This document shows, one piece after another, positions 34,755 through 49,819 of a stretch of DNA of 64,000 nucleotides; position 1 is the stretch's first letter, and every line of letters begins with the position of its first letter. The stretch spans positions 115,012,687 through 115,076,686 of the forward strand of contig CM066732.1 of the NCBI GenBank assembly GCA_033961575.1. Direction: 5' to 3'. Source of the stretch: Aselliscus stoliczkanus (taxonomy: Eukaryota > Chordata > Mammalia > Chiroptera > Hipposideridae). The position numbers were made by a program, and so were the translations under genes. Below the pieces are notes generated by a model that was not told where the DNA came from, made no database searches, and was given only the letters and a program-made list of their open reading frames with translations.

Positions 34755-35065
34755 CAGGCACAGTGGTTAGGGGGCACATAGTCTAGAGTCAGACTGGCTG
34801 CGTGCCAGTCCTCACTCTGTCACTTTCTGGCCATGTGACCTTGAGCACGTGACTAAACCTCTTGTTGCTTCGGTCTCCTAATCTATGAACATATGTAACT
34901 CATATATCTAACTCATAGTGTTGTTATAGCAATAAATGGATAATGTCTATTAAATGAGGGAAAATAATAGTAGTTACTCATAGGATTGCTGCAAGGATTA
35001 TAGGAATTAAAGTGCTTACAAGTATCTGACACATAGTGCAATTTAAGTGTTAACTATTATTATTT
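34755..35065 (+). repeat. MIR element with duplicated 3' part
   Basis: A near-complete MIR: GCACAGTGGTTAGGGGGCAC, TCTGGCCATGTGACCTTGAG, TAACTCATAGTGTTGTTATA, then a second 3' module (ATAGGATTGCTGCAAGGATT) ending CTGACACATAGTGCAATT. Confidence 0.7.
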
Positions 35066-35543
35066 CAAGAAGCCCTTCTCCTTCCCACCCACAGATATAT
35101 GATCAGCAGCCCCATTTTCCTTTTTCTAAAGTCTGGAGACGCAGCAATGGAGAAGTCAATTGGCAAATACACATCAGCTTCACATCCCATCCCAAATCAG
35201 GAAGAACTTCCACATTCAGGGGTTTACTGGACACTTACCTGCTACCCTCCCCCATTTTTACAGAGAAGAAATTCCAAACTCAAAAAGAGATTAAACCAGT
35301 CCACAGTCAGGGGAAGAAGCCCAGGCCAAATTAGAAGTCGGCTTCTGACCCCCAGCCTGGCTCACTCGATTTGCTTCAACTCAGCCTTCTCCCTCCAGTG
35401 CCCAAGTACTCCCTCCCCGCCCACAATCCGATGGGGTGGGCTAGGTATGCATCCTGTCCTTGGTTCTCCCCAATTGAATAACCCTGGACAAGTAATGTAA
35501 ATTCTGCGCCTCATTCTAAACACTTTACAGATACCGTCCCGAT

Positions 35544-35958
35544 ACAGGCTTCCCCCATTATCCGAAAACAGTGCGTTCCTATGAAACCTTTCGTAAACCT
35601 AAATGGCCTAAAGTGAAGAAGTAATGACTTTAAGACGTGTCTTGCTAATGGATACAGAGAATAAATCTAGATAAATCAGATGCTTACAGATACACGGCAG
35701 CGCTACGATAGCTTGATGCTGAGAAGCTGAGTGTAGTTGCTGGGGAACTAGTGTGCAGGGTCCCCTCTTGCTGCTCCTCAGGGTGCATGCTGCTGCCTCT
35801 ACAACCACTGGCTGCAAAACAAACGCCAACTCGTATTTTCGCTTCAAAGCAAAAATCATCAGATTTCTTTCAGTTTGTGAAAACATACTAATGTAGGTCT
35901 TTCATAAAAGCGAAGTGGCATAAAGCGAAGAGCTTTTCAAAAAGCAGGAGATACCTGT
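35544..35958. mobile_element. Non-autonomous DNA transposon with inverted ends
   Basis: The left end ACAGGCTTCCCCCATTATCC and the right end, read in reverse as ACAGGTATCTCCTGCTTTTT, form imperfect inverted repeats that continue with TATGAAA-CC words inside. Flanks TACCGTCCCGAT and ACCGTGAAAT may be an eroded target duplication. The 415-bp element has no transposase. Confidence 0.6.
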
Positions 35959-35999
35959 ACCGTGAAATAGGTGTTATTATTGGCCTCGTTTGGAGGAAA

Positions 36000-36120
36000 C
36001 AAGAGGGTCATAGAGTTAGGGTCCAAGGGCATACAGCTGGTTCAGTGCGGGTCAAATGGATTGTAAGCATCCCTCACAGTGCCCTGCATACAGTAAGCGC
36101 TCAGTATCTGGTCATTATGA
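36000..36120 (+). repeat. MIR 3' fragment upstream of KBTBD13
   Basis: CACAGTGCCCTGCATACAGT followed by AAGCGCTCAGTATCTGG is the MIR 3' end, about 230 bp before the KBTBD13 start codon. Confidence 0.6.
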
Positions 36121-36195
36121 TCATTTCCTACGCAGGAGTGAGGGATCGCTCAGGTCTCCGGATGCCCTCCGGCCCATGGCCATCCAACCTGCTAG

Positions 36196-37722
<1,527 letters not shown>

Positions 37723-39415
37723 CCTCTGGGCTGGGCTTTAGGAGGGGACAACCTGAGTTTTCCCTGAGCCATGGCTGAGTCTATGAGGCTGGCCTTAGGC
37801 GTGGCGGGGAACTTTTCTCTCGCTCAGGAGACATCTGGATCTTGTGTCTTCTGGTGGTGTGAACATGTCCTAGAAACGTGGACCTGACGATGCTGAGCTC
37901 TTGAGCCCTCAAATTACTTGGGCTCTGCTGAGAGTTGGTGGGTCAAAACGTCAGTGGCGGGGGTTGGAGGGTGGGATTTCAGTAATCTAGGTTTGCGTGT
38001 GAATGGGCGAGTAATTGAGCATGGCTAGGAGTGGGTTAAGTGATGTTAAACTCCCAATTGGTAGGCAAGAATTAGGCACCTACTATGTGCTCAGCACAGG
38101 ACTAGCCCTAATGTGGTTTGTAGTTGCCAACCTGGGGTTCACAAAACTTAAACTCTAATCCAGAAAAACTCAACAGATAGTTACAGGACAATAAATGACT
38201 TACACATGTCTTGATCCACAAAGGGTTGAAGGCAACATGCAAAAAACAAAGTACTGAAGAAATTAAGGCAAAGGGAAAATAGGGAGAGGAAAACTACATA
38301 ACTCCAGGAAGGAGAGTATACTAAATATATGAAGAAAGCAGGTAGAAGAATTAGCTGCTGAAAGGGGAGGCTGACATGGCTGAGAAAGAGATCAGAAGAA
38401 GAGATTCGGGAAGGCTGAAGCAGATGGGAAGTGTGAACCCAGCCTTAAAGGCAGAGTAGCTGTGGATGGAGGCATTTGGGATGGGGACAAGGTTGGGCTG
38501 GCTTGTAGAGACTAACTGAGCTGAACCTAGAGTGAGACCTGTAAGAGAGAAAGGGTTCCCATACCCCCTTATGGAGTGTGAACCTGCAGGGGAAAACCCA
38601 GTTGTAAGCCTCTTGCCCACTTCCTTTTTTGCCATTATCCCATGGGCAGTGGACTATTAACTTCCATGACTTAAGGTGACTCAAGATATGAGCCAATCCT
38701 GGGTAGGTCTAACTGCCTCATCTTATCCTTCCCCGACATTCACAACTTAATTCTCTTCTAGTCTCTGCTCCTGCTATTCCCTGGGCCCAGAATGCCTTTC
38801 CTCTTCCTGTCTTTCTGTTGGCTCTGTGCCCACCTCCTTTGTGCAGGGTTGGCTGTTCCCACCTTGGCTGCCTGCATTGCTTATTGGACCCCTGACTGAC
38901 ATCATTCTCTGTGTGCAGCCATGCATGTATGCAGATAGCAAGGCAGAAATCCTATTGTGCTGTCAACTGAGTTGGGGCACTTTCATGCCTACAGGATAAT
39001 TCAATGAAGTCCTGAAAGAACCCAGGCTATAGAGGCCACTAGTTAGGGACCTGGTGTTAGATAAAGACACTTGTCCTTCCTTTAAAATACCCCCACCCTG
39101 GTTCCTGGTCAGACGCCCACCCCAGTCCTCTATCCTTTCCATGTTCCTGGGCAGACTTCTCTCAGTGGTCCTGAGTGGCCTCTATCCTCCATGACCTGAT
39201 GCGCATGGGAAACCCTGGCTCAACAAGTGGAAATGGAGCATCAGCATGGCTCCTCCTGGACATGGAGGCTAGTGTCAGGGCTGCCCCTATCTGCCTTTGT
39301 CCCTGACCTATGTCCCAAGCCTTGGAGAACATTGCCCTCAAAAGCCTGGGATCTTCTAGCCCTGGAGTAGCTTAATCTATTGGTCACAACAATAAATCCT
39401 GATTTTTGCATTCTG
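37723..39415 (+). other. KBTBD13: Probable 3' UTR of KBTBD13
   Basis: No coding signal. The likeliest end is AATAAA at 39391-39396, followed by a T/G-rich stretch. An earlier AATAAA near 38190 is possible. An L2-like minus-strand tract covers about 38060-38640 (starting TTAGGCACCTACTATGTGCT). The length is inferred from signals only. Confidence 0.45.
39391..39396 (+). terminator. KBTBD13: Candidate poly(A) signal of KBTBD13
   Basis: AATAAA with GATTTTTGCATTCTGTGAAT downstream as a possible GU-rich element. It would give a transcript of about 3.1 kb. Confidence 0.45.
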
Positions 39416-39419
39416 TGAA

Positions 39420-41160
39420 TGATGTGCAAAGTACTTTCACGTCTGTCTTCCCACTACAGCCCTACCTTAGTCCTGGGAGTTGGGTACCTTCTCTCCCTGT
39501 GGCAGGTGAGATATGGAGGCTCCAGAGGCTGAGTTGCCCAAAACCACTGGCCCATACAAAAGTATAGCAGAGTCCTTTTTGGCTCTGTCAAAGTATAATT
39601 TTTATCACATGTCAAAGATTTATTTAACTCAATAAGGGAACCAGAATTATAAAGCTGGTTCATCAAAGGAGCATTTGAGAGATTTATATATTTGGTTGGA
39701 AATTATACTGAAATAAGTTTGCTAAGGTAAGAAATGAAGCTAGTTAATGTCGCACAGGGCAATAAAACCAGACCTGGTTTCCTCCTGGACTGAAATCCTT
39801 TGTATCTTCACATACATGCTTACGTATACATGCAGCTACATGTTAGCATGTAACTTCACAAAGTCTGGACCCTAGTCAGTAGTAAACTGTAAAACAAAGG
39901 TACATTTCCCTGGAGAATTATGTAACTGTTCATCCGGCCCCTGACATTGAAGGCACATGCATCCTCCTTTTGCCTTAACAGTACGAAGTGCTCTCTTACT
40001 CACTCCCATGCCAACCACCCTGAGACTTGCAATCTGGAGATCCATCAGCTCATTTGCTCTCTTAACGCACAGAGCTTTGTTTTTGTGTTTGTTGGCTTTT
40101 GCAGCTGGCTTCGTGGACCAGCCCAGATGGATCCTGCTGGTTCCTAGGAGTTTTGTCGTTCCTTGATCCAGTTGCCCTTTCTGAGATGTCTTTTGTGCAT
40201 AATGATAACACAGTGTTCATAGAGAGCTTGCCTACAGTTGACTTACTTAAGCTTTGTAAGACTTCAAAGTGGTAGGCAGCTTGGCAACATTCCCACTCTC
40301 CTCTTAAAGAAAAAGAAAACCCAAAACCTCCAAAGGTTATGAGATTGGAAGAGACACAACTAGGAAGTAGCAGAGCCTGGCTTCACATACAGGGCCACAT
40401 GCTTATTTCCTGTTGCTGCCTCCCCAATTGGCTGACATTCTCAACAGGACAGTGTTTCTGCCAGTCTCCTTAACACTGCCCCCTGTTACACTTCTCTCTG
40501 TACCTCCTCTTCTGGGGGTTCATCCACTTCACTGGACCCAGCCCTTTCCCTCTTCCTCTGATAGGAAAATTCACAGTCCTGGGTTCTCTTGCCTTAGGAT
40601 CTAGCTGGAAGACAAGTGACCCACTTCACAAGGGTGTTAATGACTGGTTAAGGCCCCTGGGGTATTTGCCCTATCACAGATTCTCCCTCTCATAAAGTGA
40701 AGGGGAAGTCTTCATAATCAAGCCCACTTTCTCCTCTGGCCTCACAGGTCAGGCTCCATGTTCCTCCCACAGCCCACCATGCTTGGCCAGGATGGTTACC
40801 ATGCCTGGTTTGCAGGTAGGGAAATCTTGTCCCAGCCCAGAGGCCCGCTCTGAGAAGGCTGTCCTTCCAGATATCTATGCGTGTGCGCGCACACACGGAG
40901 AGCTTAATGCAGCAAGGAGCATTTTCCTGAGCCTCCATCACAGCCCTGCAGCCCAACTCCCTGGAGCTCTCTCCAGGGTCCACAGACTTTCTCCTTGACT
41001 CGGACTCTGGAGGTCCTGCTTTCCGCTCCCTGGAAATGATCCTGGTCTGCTTATATAGCCTGCCGGTCAAGCAGAAGGAGAAGCCGGGCCTCACACTCCA
41101 CCCAGGGCCTGCTTCCCTGCTTGCCTACCCTCAGTCTGCTCATGTAACAGCCAGAGCCAT
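39420..41160. other. Intergenic stretch, no gene recognised
   Basis: AT-rich at 39590-39900, otherwise ordinary. No exon, RNA gene or clearly named repeat. Confidence 0.4.
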
Positions 41161-41164
41161 CAAA

Positions 41165-41716
41165 TGAAATGCCAGCTGGACTGCTTTGCTCCTCTGCTCA
41201 GACCCTTGGGTGGCTCCTCACCTCACTTGAGTGAAAGCCAAGGTCCTTTTAGGACACTCCCCCCCCCCCGCCCCATTTCCTCTCTACTTCATCTCACCAT
41301 GCTCCCCCCAACCTCACTGCAATTCAAACACACAGTGCACACCCCCACCTCAGGGCCTTTGCATGGTGTCCCTCTGCGGGGCACACCTCCCTCACTTAGT
41401 CACCTGGCTCACTCCCCACCTCCTGCAGTCCTTTGCTCAGATGTCACTTTCATTCTGAGGCCTTTCCTGATCATCCTATTTAAAACCTACCCTCCCTTCT
41501 GCACATACCTATTCCCTTTTTCTTGCTTCACTTTCTTCTATAGCATCTAACATCATCTACTGTGCTATATTTTTACTTGTTTAGTGTCTGTTCCTCCTAC
41601 TAAAACTGAGCTCCATGAGGGCACAGATTTTTGTTTGTTCACTGCTGTATCAGCTAGGACCCAGAACAGTGACTAGAACATAGTAGGGACTCAATAAATA
41701 TTGAATGAATGAATGG
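41165..41716 (+). repeat. L2 LINE, 3' 550 bp
   Basis: The best-preserved L2 in the window: CTCAGGGCCTTTGCATGGTG, TTTGCTCAGATGTCACTTTC, TGAGGCCTTTCCTGATCATC, TTGTTCACTGCTGTATCAG, and the terminal AATATTGAATGAATGAATGG. A C-run interrupts it at 41260. Confidence 0.85.
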
Positions 41717-42864
<1,148 letters not shown>

Positions 42865-43092
42865 CAACGACACACAATTTTGACAATTCTAAGGGCAGCC
42901 TGATGCCATTGGCTCATATGCTTCTCTTTCGAGTAACATTTTCATTCTAATGGGGCCTTCCATAGATGTGCCACCCCACAGATGTGATTAACAGAGGGAA
43001 TTTCAAGTGCTCTGAAAGGGATGTAGCATTGGGTTGGGGTGGAAACAAGGGGCTGAGCATTTTATAGGCACTGCCCTGCAGAGGCAAACTCA

Positions 43093-43247
43093 GCGAATGT
43101 GTGCACCAGACATGGGCTGTCATCTTCAATGACAGATGCAAAGTGGGGCTCAGAGAGGTAGTGCAGCCAGCCCCAAATCACCCAGCAAATGGGTGGCAGG
43201 GCTGGGCCTAGAGTGAGGGGCTCCAGGGCTCCCCCCTGTGTACCCTG
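43093..43247 (+). repeat. Inverted duplication, arm A (155 bp)
   Basis: It runs from GCGAATGTGTGCACCAGACA to CCCCTGTGTACCCTG. Its reverse complement equals arm B at 44242-44387 except for one small indel (10 bases versus 1). More than 120 consecutive bases are identical. MIR-like sequence lies inside. It is not flanked by a visible target duplication. Confidence 0.95.
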
Positions 43248-43494
43248 AAGGTACACTGCCTGCGAGGCAAACGCTGGCTCTGACAGTTATGAGAGTGAAC
43301 CGAGAACCTACAGGCCAGCATATGTTATGCTCACCCTCCATATTCCTTTCTCCTCCCCTCTTCTTTACTCCTCCTGCCCCCTTGATTGAGACCCTTTCTG
43401 AGAAGCAGGCACGGGTTGGATGAGCTGCACTCAGTCCCGCAGCCTATGCACTTTCGCTCTGTGGGGAGGCAGGATGCCAGAACAGGTAAGCATC

Positions 43495-43625
43495 GGCTTG
43501 GGCGGCAGGGGACCTGGGTTCATACTCCAGCTCCATCCCTTGCCAGCTGTGTCATTGCGGGCAAACTCAGTTTCCGCATAGACTGTTGCTGATGATGAGA
43601 TGTACTGTGTGCAGCGTTGTTGTGT
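43495..43625 (+). repeat. MIR element in the loop of the inverted duplication
   Basis: GGGGACCTGGGTTCATACTC, GCCAGCTGTGTCATTGCGGG and ACTCAGTTTCCGCATAG follow the MIR core order. Confidence 0.65.
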
Positions 43626-44241
43626 AGATGGATTGTGTCAGGTGGCCCTTTCTGTACAGCCCACTCAGTCTCCAGGAGGTGGTGGCCCTCCCCCAACTCC
43701 AGGCGTAGGAGAGGTGAGATGAGAGCCCCATTGTCGCTATCTTTACACTGTCCCTATAGTAGCCTTCCAATCTTTGTAGATAGTTTCTTTCCTCACTTCT
43801 CCTCTAACAACCCAGTTTGAATGTGCCATCTCTTTCCTGCCAAGATATGTGCTCTGTCCGGCCCTCGTCATTCTGGGCATCTGTCACTGAGTGGTTCAGT
43901 TTGAGCACAGCAAAGAATCCTGGAAAATGTCAATCTCAGAGTGTTGGCCTGATTACACAGTGATGGAAATGAGAGGAATGTCTTACCAGAAGGGGTGGTG
44001 CCTCCGTGACCGGAAGCTTGGGCCTTGCCTCCCAAGCCACTTGAATTGGAGGGGAAAAAAGTGACCTTTAGAAGTTCTCTGAGGAGTGGCTGGGAATGGA
44101 AATAGAACCAGATGTATGTGTTCCGGGGAGCATAGCTTCTGCTGCCCCCTCCCCAGGGTGTGACCAGGCAGGACTGCAGGTCCTGCTTCTAGGTAAGGCC
44201 TGCTCAGACCTGACCTTTACCAAGTTTAACCAGGGGACCTG

Positions 44242-44387
44242 CAGGGTACACAGGAGGAGCCCCTCACTCTAGGCCCAGCCCTGCCACCCATTTGCTGGGT
44301 GATTTGGGGCTGGCTGCACTACCTCTCTGAGCCCCACTTTGCATCTGTCATTGAAGATGACAGCCCATGTCTGGTGCACACATTCGC
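44242..44387 (-). repeat. Inverted duplication, arm B (146 bp)
   Basis: It runs from CAGGGTACACAGGAGGAGCC to GGTGCACACATTCGC on the plus strand and is the reverse complement of arm A. The loop between arms is 994 bp. Similarity stops abruptly at both ends. Confidence 0.95.
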
Positions 44388-44439
44388 GGTGTGGTCAGGT
44401 AAGGGCCCTGCGTGCGGGCCCAAGATGAGGGGAGTCGGG

Positions 44440-44640
44440 GTGCTCTAGCTTCTAGTTCAGAGTTTTTGGATTCTATCCCAGCTCTAGCACTTTCTAACCA
44501 TGTGATCTTGGGCAGCTGTTAACCTCTACCTCTCTGAGCCTCAGGGGGCATCTGTCAATGAAGGCATTTGGGAGGTGAGTGAGGTAGTACACAGAAGAAG
44601 CTTAGACAGTGCCCAGCTCACCAAGTGTCAATAAACCAGA
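44440..44640 (+). repeat. MIR element
   Basis: ATTCTATCCCAGCTCTAGCA, CCATGTGATCTTGGGCAGCT, CTCTCTGAGCCTCAGGGGGC and AGACAGTGCCCAGCTCACC follow MIR from core to 3' end. Confidence 0.7.
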
Positions 44641-44649
44641 AAGCTGTCT

Positions 44650-46325
44650 ACCCTCAGATGAGGGCAGTGGCTTATCATGGCGGTAATTTTTGGTCTGGCA
44701 TCAGATGGAGAAGGCAATTAATGGCTACATGGTGTGATTGGGAGCCCCAAAGAGGGCCTTTTGGCCTTAAAAGTATCTCCCATCATTCCTCCTGGTTAGG
44801 CTCTGTCTCCAGAATATAACCCCTTGAGCCTGCACCATCTTACGGACATAGGACAGGTAAGGTAGAGGGCAGCCATGTGGGTCCTTTCACCCAATACTGA
44901 GAAAGTCTCATCATTATGATCCCGGAGCTCCATCCCAGGAACTGACGGCCCTGCATCCCTGGGCAGCTCAAAATGCTTCTCTTAGCATCAGAAGCGGTGA
45001 CCTGCCTTGAACCCTGAGAAGAGCTCTGGACTGCCACTAAACCATTTTCTTGGCCCCTGCCCCAACATGGTCTGGGATCAGGGTGGACAGAGCAAAGCTC
45101 TCATCACAGAGATGGGTGGTGGCTTCCTTGACCAGCAGCGCCCACCCTCTCCCCAGAGCTCGGCCTGGTCCCCCACAGAGTGTGTAGTTGCTGCTCTGAC
45201 CTCCTCAGGGACCTACGCTTGTCTCTGCCCAGCCTGCTGCTATCAAAAAGGCGCCATGTGTCTCCAAAGGAGCACATCACAGAGGTCATGAACCAACTTG
45301 GACTTCTGTCCCTTCCACGGGGCCCTAGGGACCTTGTGCAGATTTGCACTAGGACTCCCCTGCAGCCACCAGGGTCTCTTGTTCACTTCAGTCCCAATAG
45401 TGTGGTCCCTCCAGGCTCCGAGGGACTGGGCACTAAGGAACAAGGGAAGGCTGCCTGTGTCCCTTGAGATCACCTCACTGATATTGTCATCCCAAGTACC
45501 CAGAGCTACCCTTAATACTTTCTGGTGAGACTTACACTGGCAATCTGGTGAAACATCTTTGGAAGCCAGTTACCTTTCAGCATGGGCCACTCCTCAGAGG
45601 GCTTACTTTCAGGGGTTTCCCTCTCTCCCTCTTTCCTTCCTTCCCTTCTTTTCATCCTCCTCATCAGCAAATACTTCTGAGCACTTCCTCTAAACACAAG
45701 CTGTGCCAGGGCAGAAAGACAAACCAAGTTCAGTCCCTGCCCCCAGGGCTTCAGGTGGAATGAAGGAGGCGGCCCCTTGGCAGTCACAGGACCCAGCAGC
45801 AATTCCCCGATGAGATAAACACCCTCAGGGAGAACCAAGACTTCCAGGCCTCCTGGCAGTCAACTTTCCTCATCCTGCTTCACTGTCTTTGACCTTTCCC
45901 TAGGTTCTAGGGATGACAGGACACACCCTCTGCCCCATTTGGCCACTGCCTTTACTCGTGTTCTCATTGCATCCAGCAGGGGGCTTTGGTTGTCAGCAAA
46001 GTTAAAGAGAACAGGATTCTATTGGAAGGACTTGGGTAGCTCCAGGCGCCCTGCGAAGGCCAGCGCACCTGGCTGGGAAAGGTTCTCCAGCAGCGGGAGC
46101 TGTTTACAGTTCCTCTGAGGCTGCAGCCAGAGTGAGTGTGCTCAAGATTCCAGGGTTACGTGCCAGAGTCAGCCTGGCCCTGTGTGACATGTGCCCAGGG
46201 GGAGGACAGGTCCCTTTGACTGACAACATACTAAGATGGCTCACAATGGCAGGAAACGTAACTCCTCCAAGTTCACTGGGTGTCACTTAATAAGAAGGAG
46301 AAATAGCCCCTAGCTGGGTGGCCAG
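44650..46325. other. Intergenic stretch, no gene recognised
   Basis: A pyrimidine-rich tract (TCCCTCTTTCCTTCCTTCCC) lies at 45618-45660. Frames of 60-110 codons occur on both strands with no domain. Confidence 0.4.
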
Positions 46326-46329
46326 AAAA

Positions 46330-46700
46330 CAGCAGTGACCACCATGGTCTCCCTTCTGTCACTCCTGTTGGCTCCCCTGTGTTCATTCCTTTGCTCCCTG
46401 GCTGGAGCATCGGACTCCTCAAAGCTCAGACCCCACTTTCCAGGCACACTGAGGAGCTCCTCATTTCTCCTCTCGCCCCAGGTTGTCTCATGCCCGGGTG
46501 ACTGCTGCCTGGAATGTCCTTCCTCTACTTCTCATGGAAAGAACCCCTGCCCATCCTGCAAGTCCTGGCTCAGTTGTGTCCCCTCCTACAAGATGCCTTG
46601 TGCCAGCCGGAAGCTGATCTCTCAGCCTGGCTCAAGCTCCTATAATGTGGGATCTCACATTTGCCTGAAGGCTACCTTCGTTGCACTAGAATTTGTGGCT
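46330..46700 (+). repeat. Probable L2 LINE fragment
   Basis: The layout of short blocks (TCCTTTGCTCCCTGGCTGGA, GCCTGGAATGTCCTTCCTCT, AAGTCCTGGCTCAGTTGTGT) matches the L2 3' half. It is diverged and lacks the terminus. Confidence 0.5.
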
Positions 46701-48630
46701 GCCTGTCCCTGAGGGCCTCCCCACCCCTATCTCCTCCAGTGCCCAGCACAGGGCCTGCTGAGGTTCATGGAACTGTTTGGCTGCTAAGGGAATTCCGCCC
46801 GTGGTCCCTGGCTCCCTAGCCCCTTGTCTTCCATCCTTGGACTCTTCCCCAGCACCCAGTTAATATTTCTGCTTAGCCCGAAAACATTTCCTTAATGACG
46901 AAAAAAAAAAGAAATCATAGGTTAAAAATCTTGAGCAGTGAAATAGCAGATGACGTCGTGTGGGCAACTTCCCAGAGGACACAGAACGCACGTCTCCTGA
47001 GTGGGTGGCCTTATAAGGACAGGTTCAGGAGGAGACTGGGCAGGAGGCAGGGCCGCCCTCCTGGAAAGGGGGATGCAGGGGTGGGGTGGGTGCCCCAGTG
47101 CTGGTCTGGGAGTGGAGCCAGCAGGGGTGCTGGCTAGGACCCAGTTCTACCGGGAGAGTTGGCAAAGCGCCACCTCCACAGGCCCTCATTGGGCCAAAAC
47201 TCCCTGCCTGCACTGCCATCGTCACCAGCACAGGCACTGGCTGCTCTCAGCCACCTGCCACACTGACCCACACCGCCCAGCCTAGCACTGGGAAGCCTTT
47301 CACTCCAGGACAGGCTATTTCTCATTCTTCCTGCCTTCCTCCCCTCCTGAGCCCGCAGGGCCTGGCACCCAGCTGGTATGCAATACAGATTTGCTGGGTG
47401 GAAGAATTAGGAAGTGAATGGGTTTTTGGTGGTAGTGTGACTCATCAGCTGGGCTGTAGCACCTGGAACACAGGGGCAGCCTCTTCTCAGAGGGTCCAGA
47501 GCAGGCCTGAGTGCCCAATAGGTGCCTGACAAAGGATTTGGTGGTTGAGTGGGCCCTGCATTTGAGTAGAGCTGAGCGATCAGTTCTTGCTCCATTCAGG
47601 ACCTCCCTTGTCCCCAGCATGAAGGCATGCACACTCCCAAACTCCTCTAGATAATGCCTGTGGCAGGGGAGTTACTTCCCTTGAGGACAGAAGGCGTATG
47701 TGTATAAGAGTGAGTTTCTGGGAGAGTCCTGGTTGTCCAATGTTCCTCTGACCGCAGTGTGTCTAGGAATAAAGCCCTGGCACTTGGGGTCTGAGGGTAA
47801 GGAGAGGTGTGCACCAGGTTCCTGTATGAGGGAGGGGCTCTAGAGACCTTCCCCAAACCCCATTAGAAAAGGTTTTCCTGAGCTCCCCACAGCCCCAAAT
47901 CGTCCTGGCAATGAGGCTTACCTTGAGACAGCAGGGATGGTCAGGCAAGAGGCAGAGCCGAGAGGGCCGTCCCTCCCCTTTGCCAGCTTTTACTGGGCCC
48001 CAAACTCCATCATTTATGAGCCACTATTCATGAGTAAGCATTGTCCTCTCCCTAAATCCTCTTAAAAGTGTGTTCCCTGCAGGCTCTGAGAAAGGAATTC
48101 TCTAATCACCAGATAGGACAGGGCAGCTAGAGGTCAGGCTGGGGAGAGGGGCTGGGAGGAAGCACGGAAGGAAGCGGGCAGGGAGGGCAGGACAGTCTGG
48201 GGAGAGGAAGCTTCCGACTTCTCCACTTGATCCTGGGAGGCCAACTATAACCTGAGAGTGCGTCCTCCATCCACCATCCCCAGAGTGGAAGGGTCAGGGC
48301 CGAGGGAGGCTCTGGCAGCCCCTCAGCTGGCCCTGCTCCCTGTACCAGGAGAATGTTGTCAGTTGCAGGAGGTTGACTCCAGTTGAAGCAAGAGCCCCAG
48401 AGGCTCCTAGCAAAGGCGAGAGAAAAGTGGAGCCAGCTGTGTCAGCTTGAGCCTGGGGAGGGTGCAGCCTTGCCTGAGACCCTGACCTCTGGGTAAGGCC
48501 TGCTCCACCGTCATTCTGCTCCAAAATAGAAATGTCCCTTGTATAAAGGGTAATACAAAAACACAACAAAATTCCTGTTATGTGGCTGCCTGAACTTCTA
48601 CCATGAGTTATATATTATTTTGGGTCAAGC
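46700..48630. other. Intergenic stretch, no gene recognised
   Basis: Raised GC at 47000-47300. Nothing resembling an exon with conserved sequence is visible. A short L2-like end may lie at 47340-47410. Confidence 0.4.
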
Positions 48631-48639
48631 ATTGCCCCT

Positions 48640-48830
48640 CTGTGCTAGGCTGAATGTCCATGGCCTAATCCCTGGAATTGTTACCTTACATGGTAAAAGG
48701 GACTTTGCAGATGTGATGAAGGATGTTGAGATGGGAGGTTATGCTGGATTATCCAGGGGTGCCCAACGTAATCACAAAGGTCCCTATAAGAAGAAGGCAG
48801 AAGGGTCGACTAGATAGATAGAGGGCAATA
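48640..48830 (+). mobile_element. Probable MaLR/ERVL-type LTR fragment
   Basis: TGTGCTAGGCTGAATGTCC, GGGACTTTGCAGATGTGATG and GGTCCCTATAAGAAGAAGGC occur in the order typical of mammalian MaLR-like LTRs. No viral coding sequence adjoins it. Confidence 0.45.
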
Positions 48831-49185
48831 TGCACATTTCCCTGGAAAGGGAACACGCCAAGAACTTGAGATTTCAGCCTGAAATGGTTTATGAAACACC
48901 CCAGCCCACATACCCCCACCGGCGTCAGGAGGCCTTCTTCAACTTGCTGGCATTGGGCCTCTGATGAAACATAGTGGGGACGTAGGAGAGGAGACAGAGT
49001 ATAAAGGGACTGAAGTGAAAGACAGAAGCAAGGCAGAACTTACTTCATTCTGCATTCTTGGGCCAGGCCTTGTTTCACCACCTGGTGCCCTGACTCCACC
49101 ATCCTGGCTTCCTTTCCATGGGTCTTGTCTAGACCCTGCCCTCAGGGAGCTGAGTGTGTCATCTCCTATTTCAAAAGGCCACCAA

Positions 49186-49294
49186 GGGCCGGCCGAGTGG
49201 CGTGGTGGTTAAGCGCTGGCTTGGTAAGCCAGCGGCCCTGGTTCAGGTCCCACATATGAGGGCCAGTGACACTGCCCTCAAAAAAAAAAAAAAA
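49186..49294 (+). mobile_element. tRNA-derived SINE, short form, full length
   Basis: Starts GGGCCGGCCGAGTGGCGTGG and ends in poly(A). A perfect 15-bp duplication TCAAAAGGCCACCAA flanks it (49171-49185, 49295-49309), so it is a young insertion and a good family reference. Confidence 0.93.
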
Positions 49295-49574
49295 TCAAAA
49301 GGCCACCAAATGCAGCTACCTGACCCTTAGTATTAGCGGTAGATTGTCCTCCTCCCAGGTGGCACTCCCAGAATCCTCTGCTCCAACCATCTTCTTACAC
49401 CCTCTGACCAGAGATAGGGAAGAGATTCTCCCAGGTTTTCTGAGTTCAATTGTAAATGCTGGAGATATTTGTTAACCATAACAACGATGAGGAGGATGAT
49501 CAGAATAAAGATAGTTCTGACTATAGAACAAAGCAGGGTATAAATATGTATAAATCAGTAAATAGCTACTAGAT

Positions 49575-49770
49575 ACCATGCCACAGCTTCCTATGTGCCA
49601 TCCTGTTCAATCAACTCAGTTGAGAAGCTTCAGTATTCATATATTATGGGTGAGGAACTGAGGCACAGAGAGGTTATGTGACTTTCAAAAGGTCACACAG
49701 CTAGTTAGTGATAGGATTGTAGTTTCAGCCCAGGTCTGACTTCAGAGTCCATGCCTTTAACTACCACACT
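49575..49770 (-). repeat. MIR element
   Basis: GGTGAGGAACTGAGGCACAG, AGAGGTTATGTGACTTTCA and AGGTCACACAGCTAGTTAGT give a clear reverse MIR core. Confidence 0.75.
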
Positions 49771-49819
49771 ATTCTACCTGCTAAGAGTATTTTAAACTAA
49801 AACGATGTTTTGATGTTTC

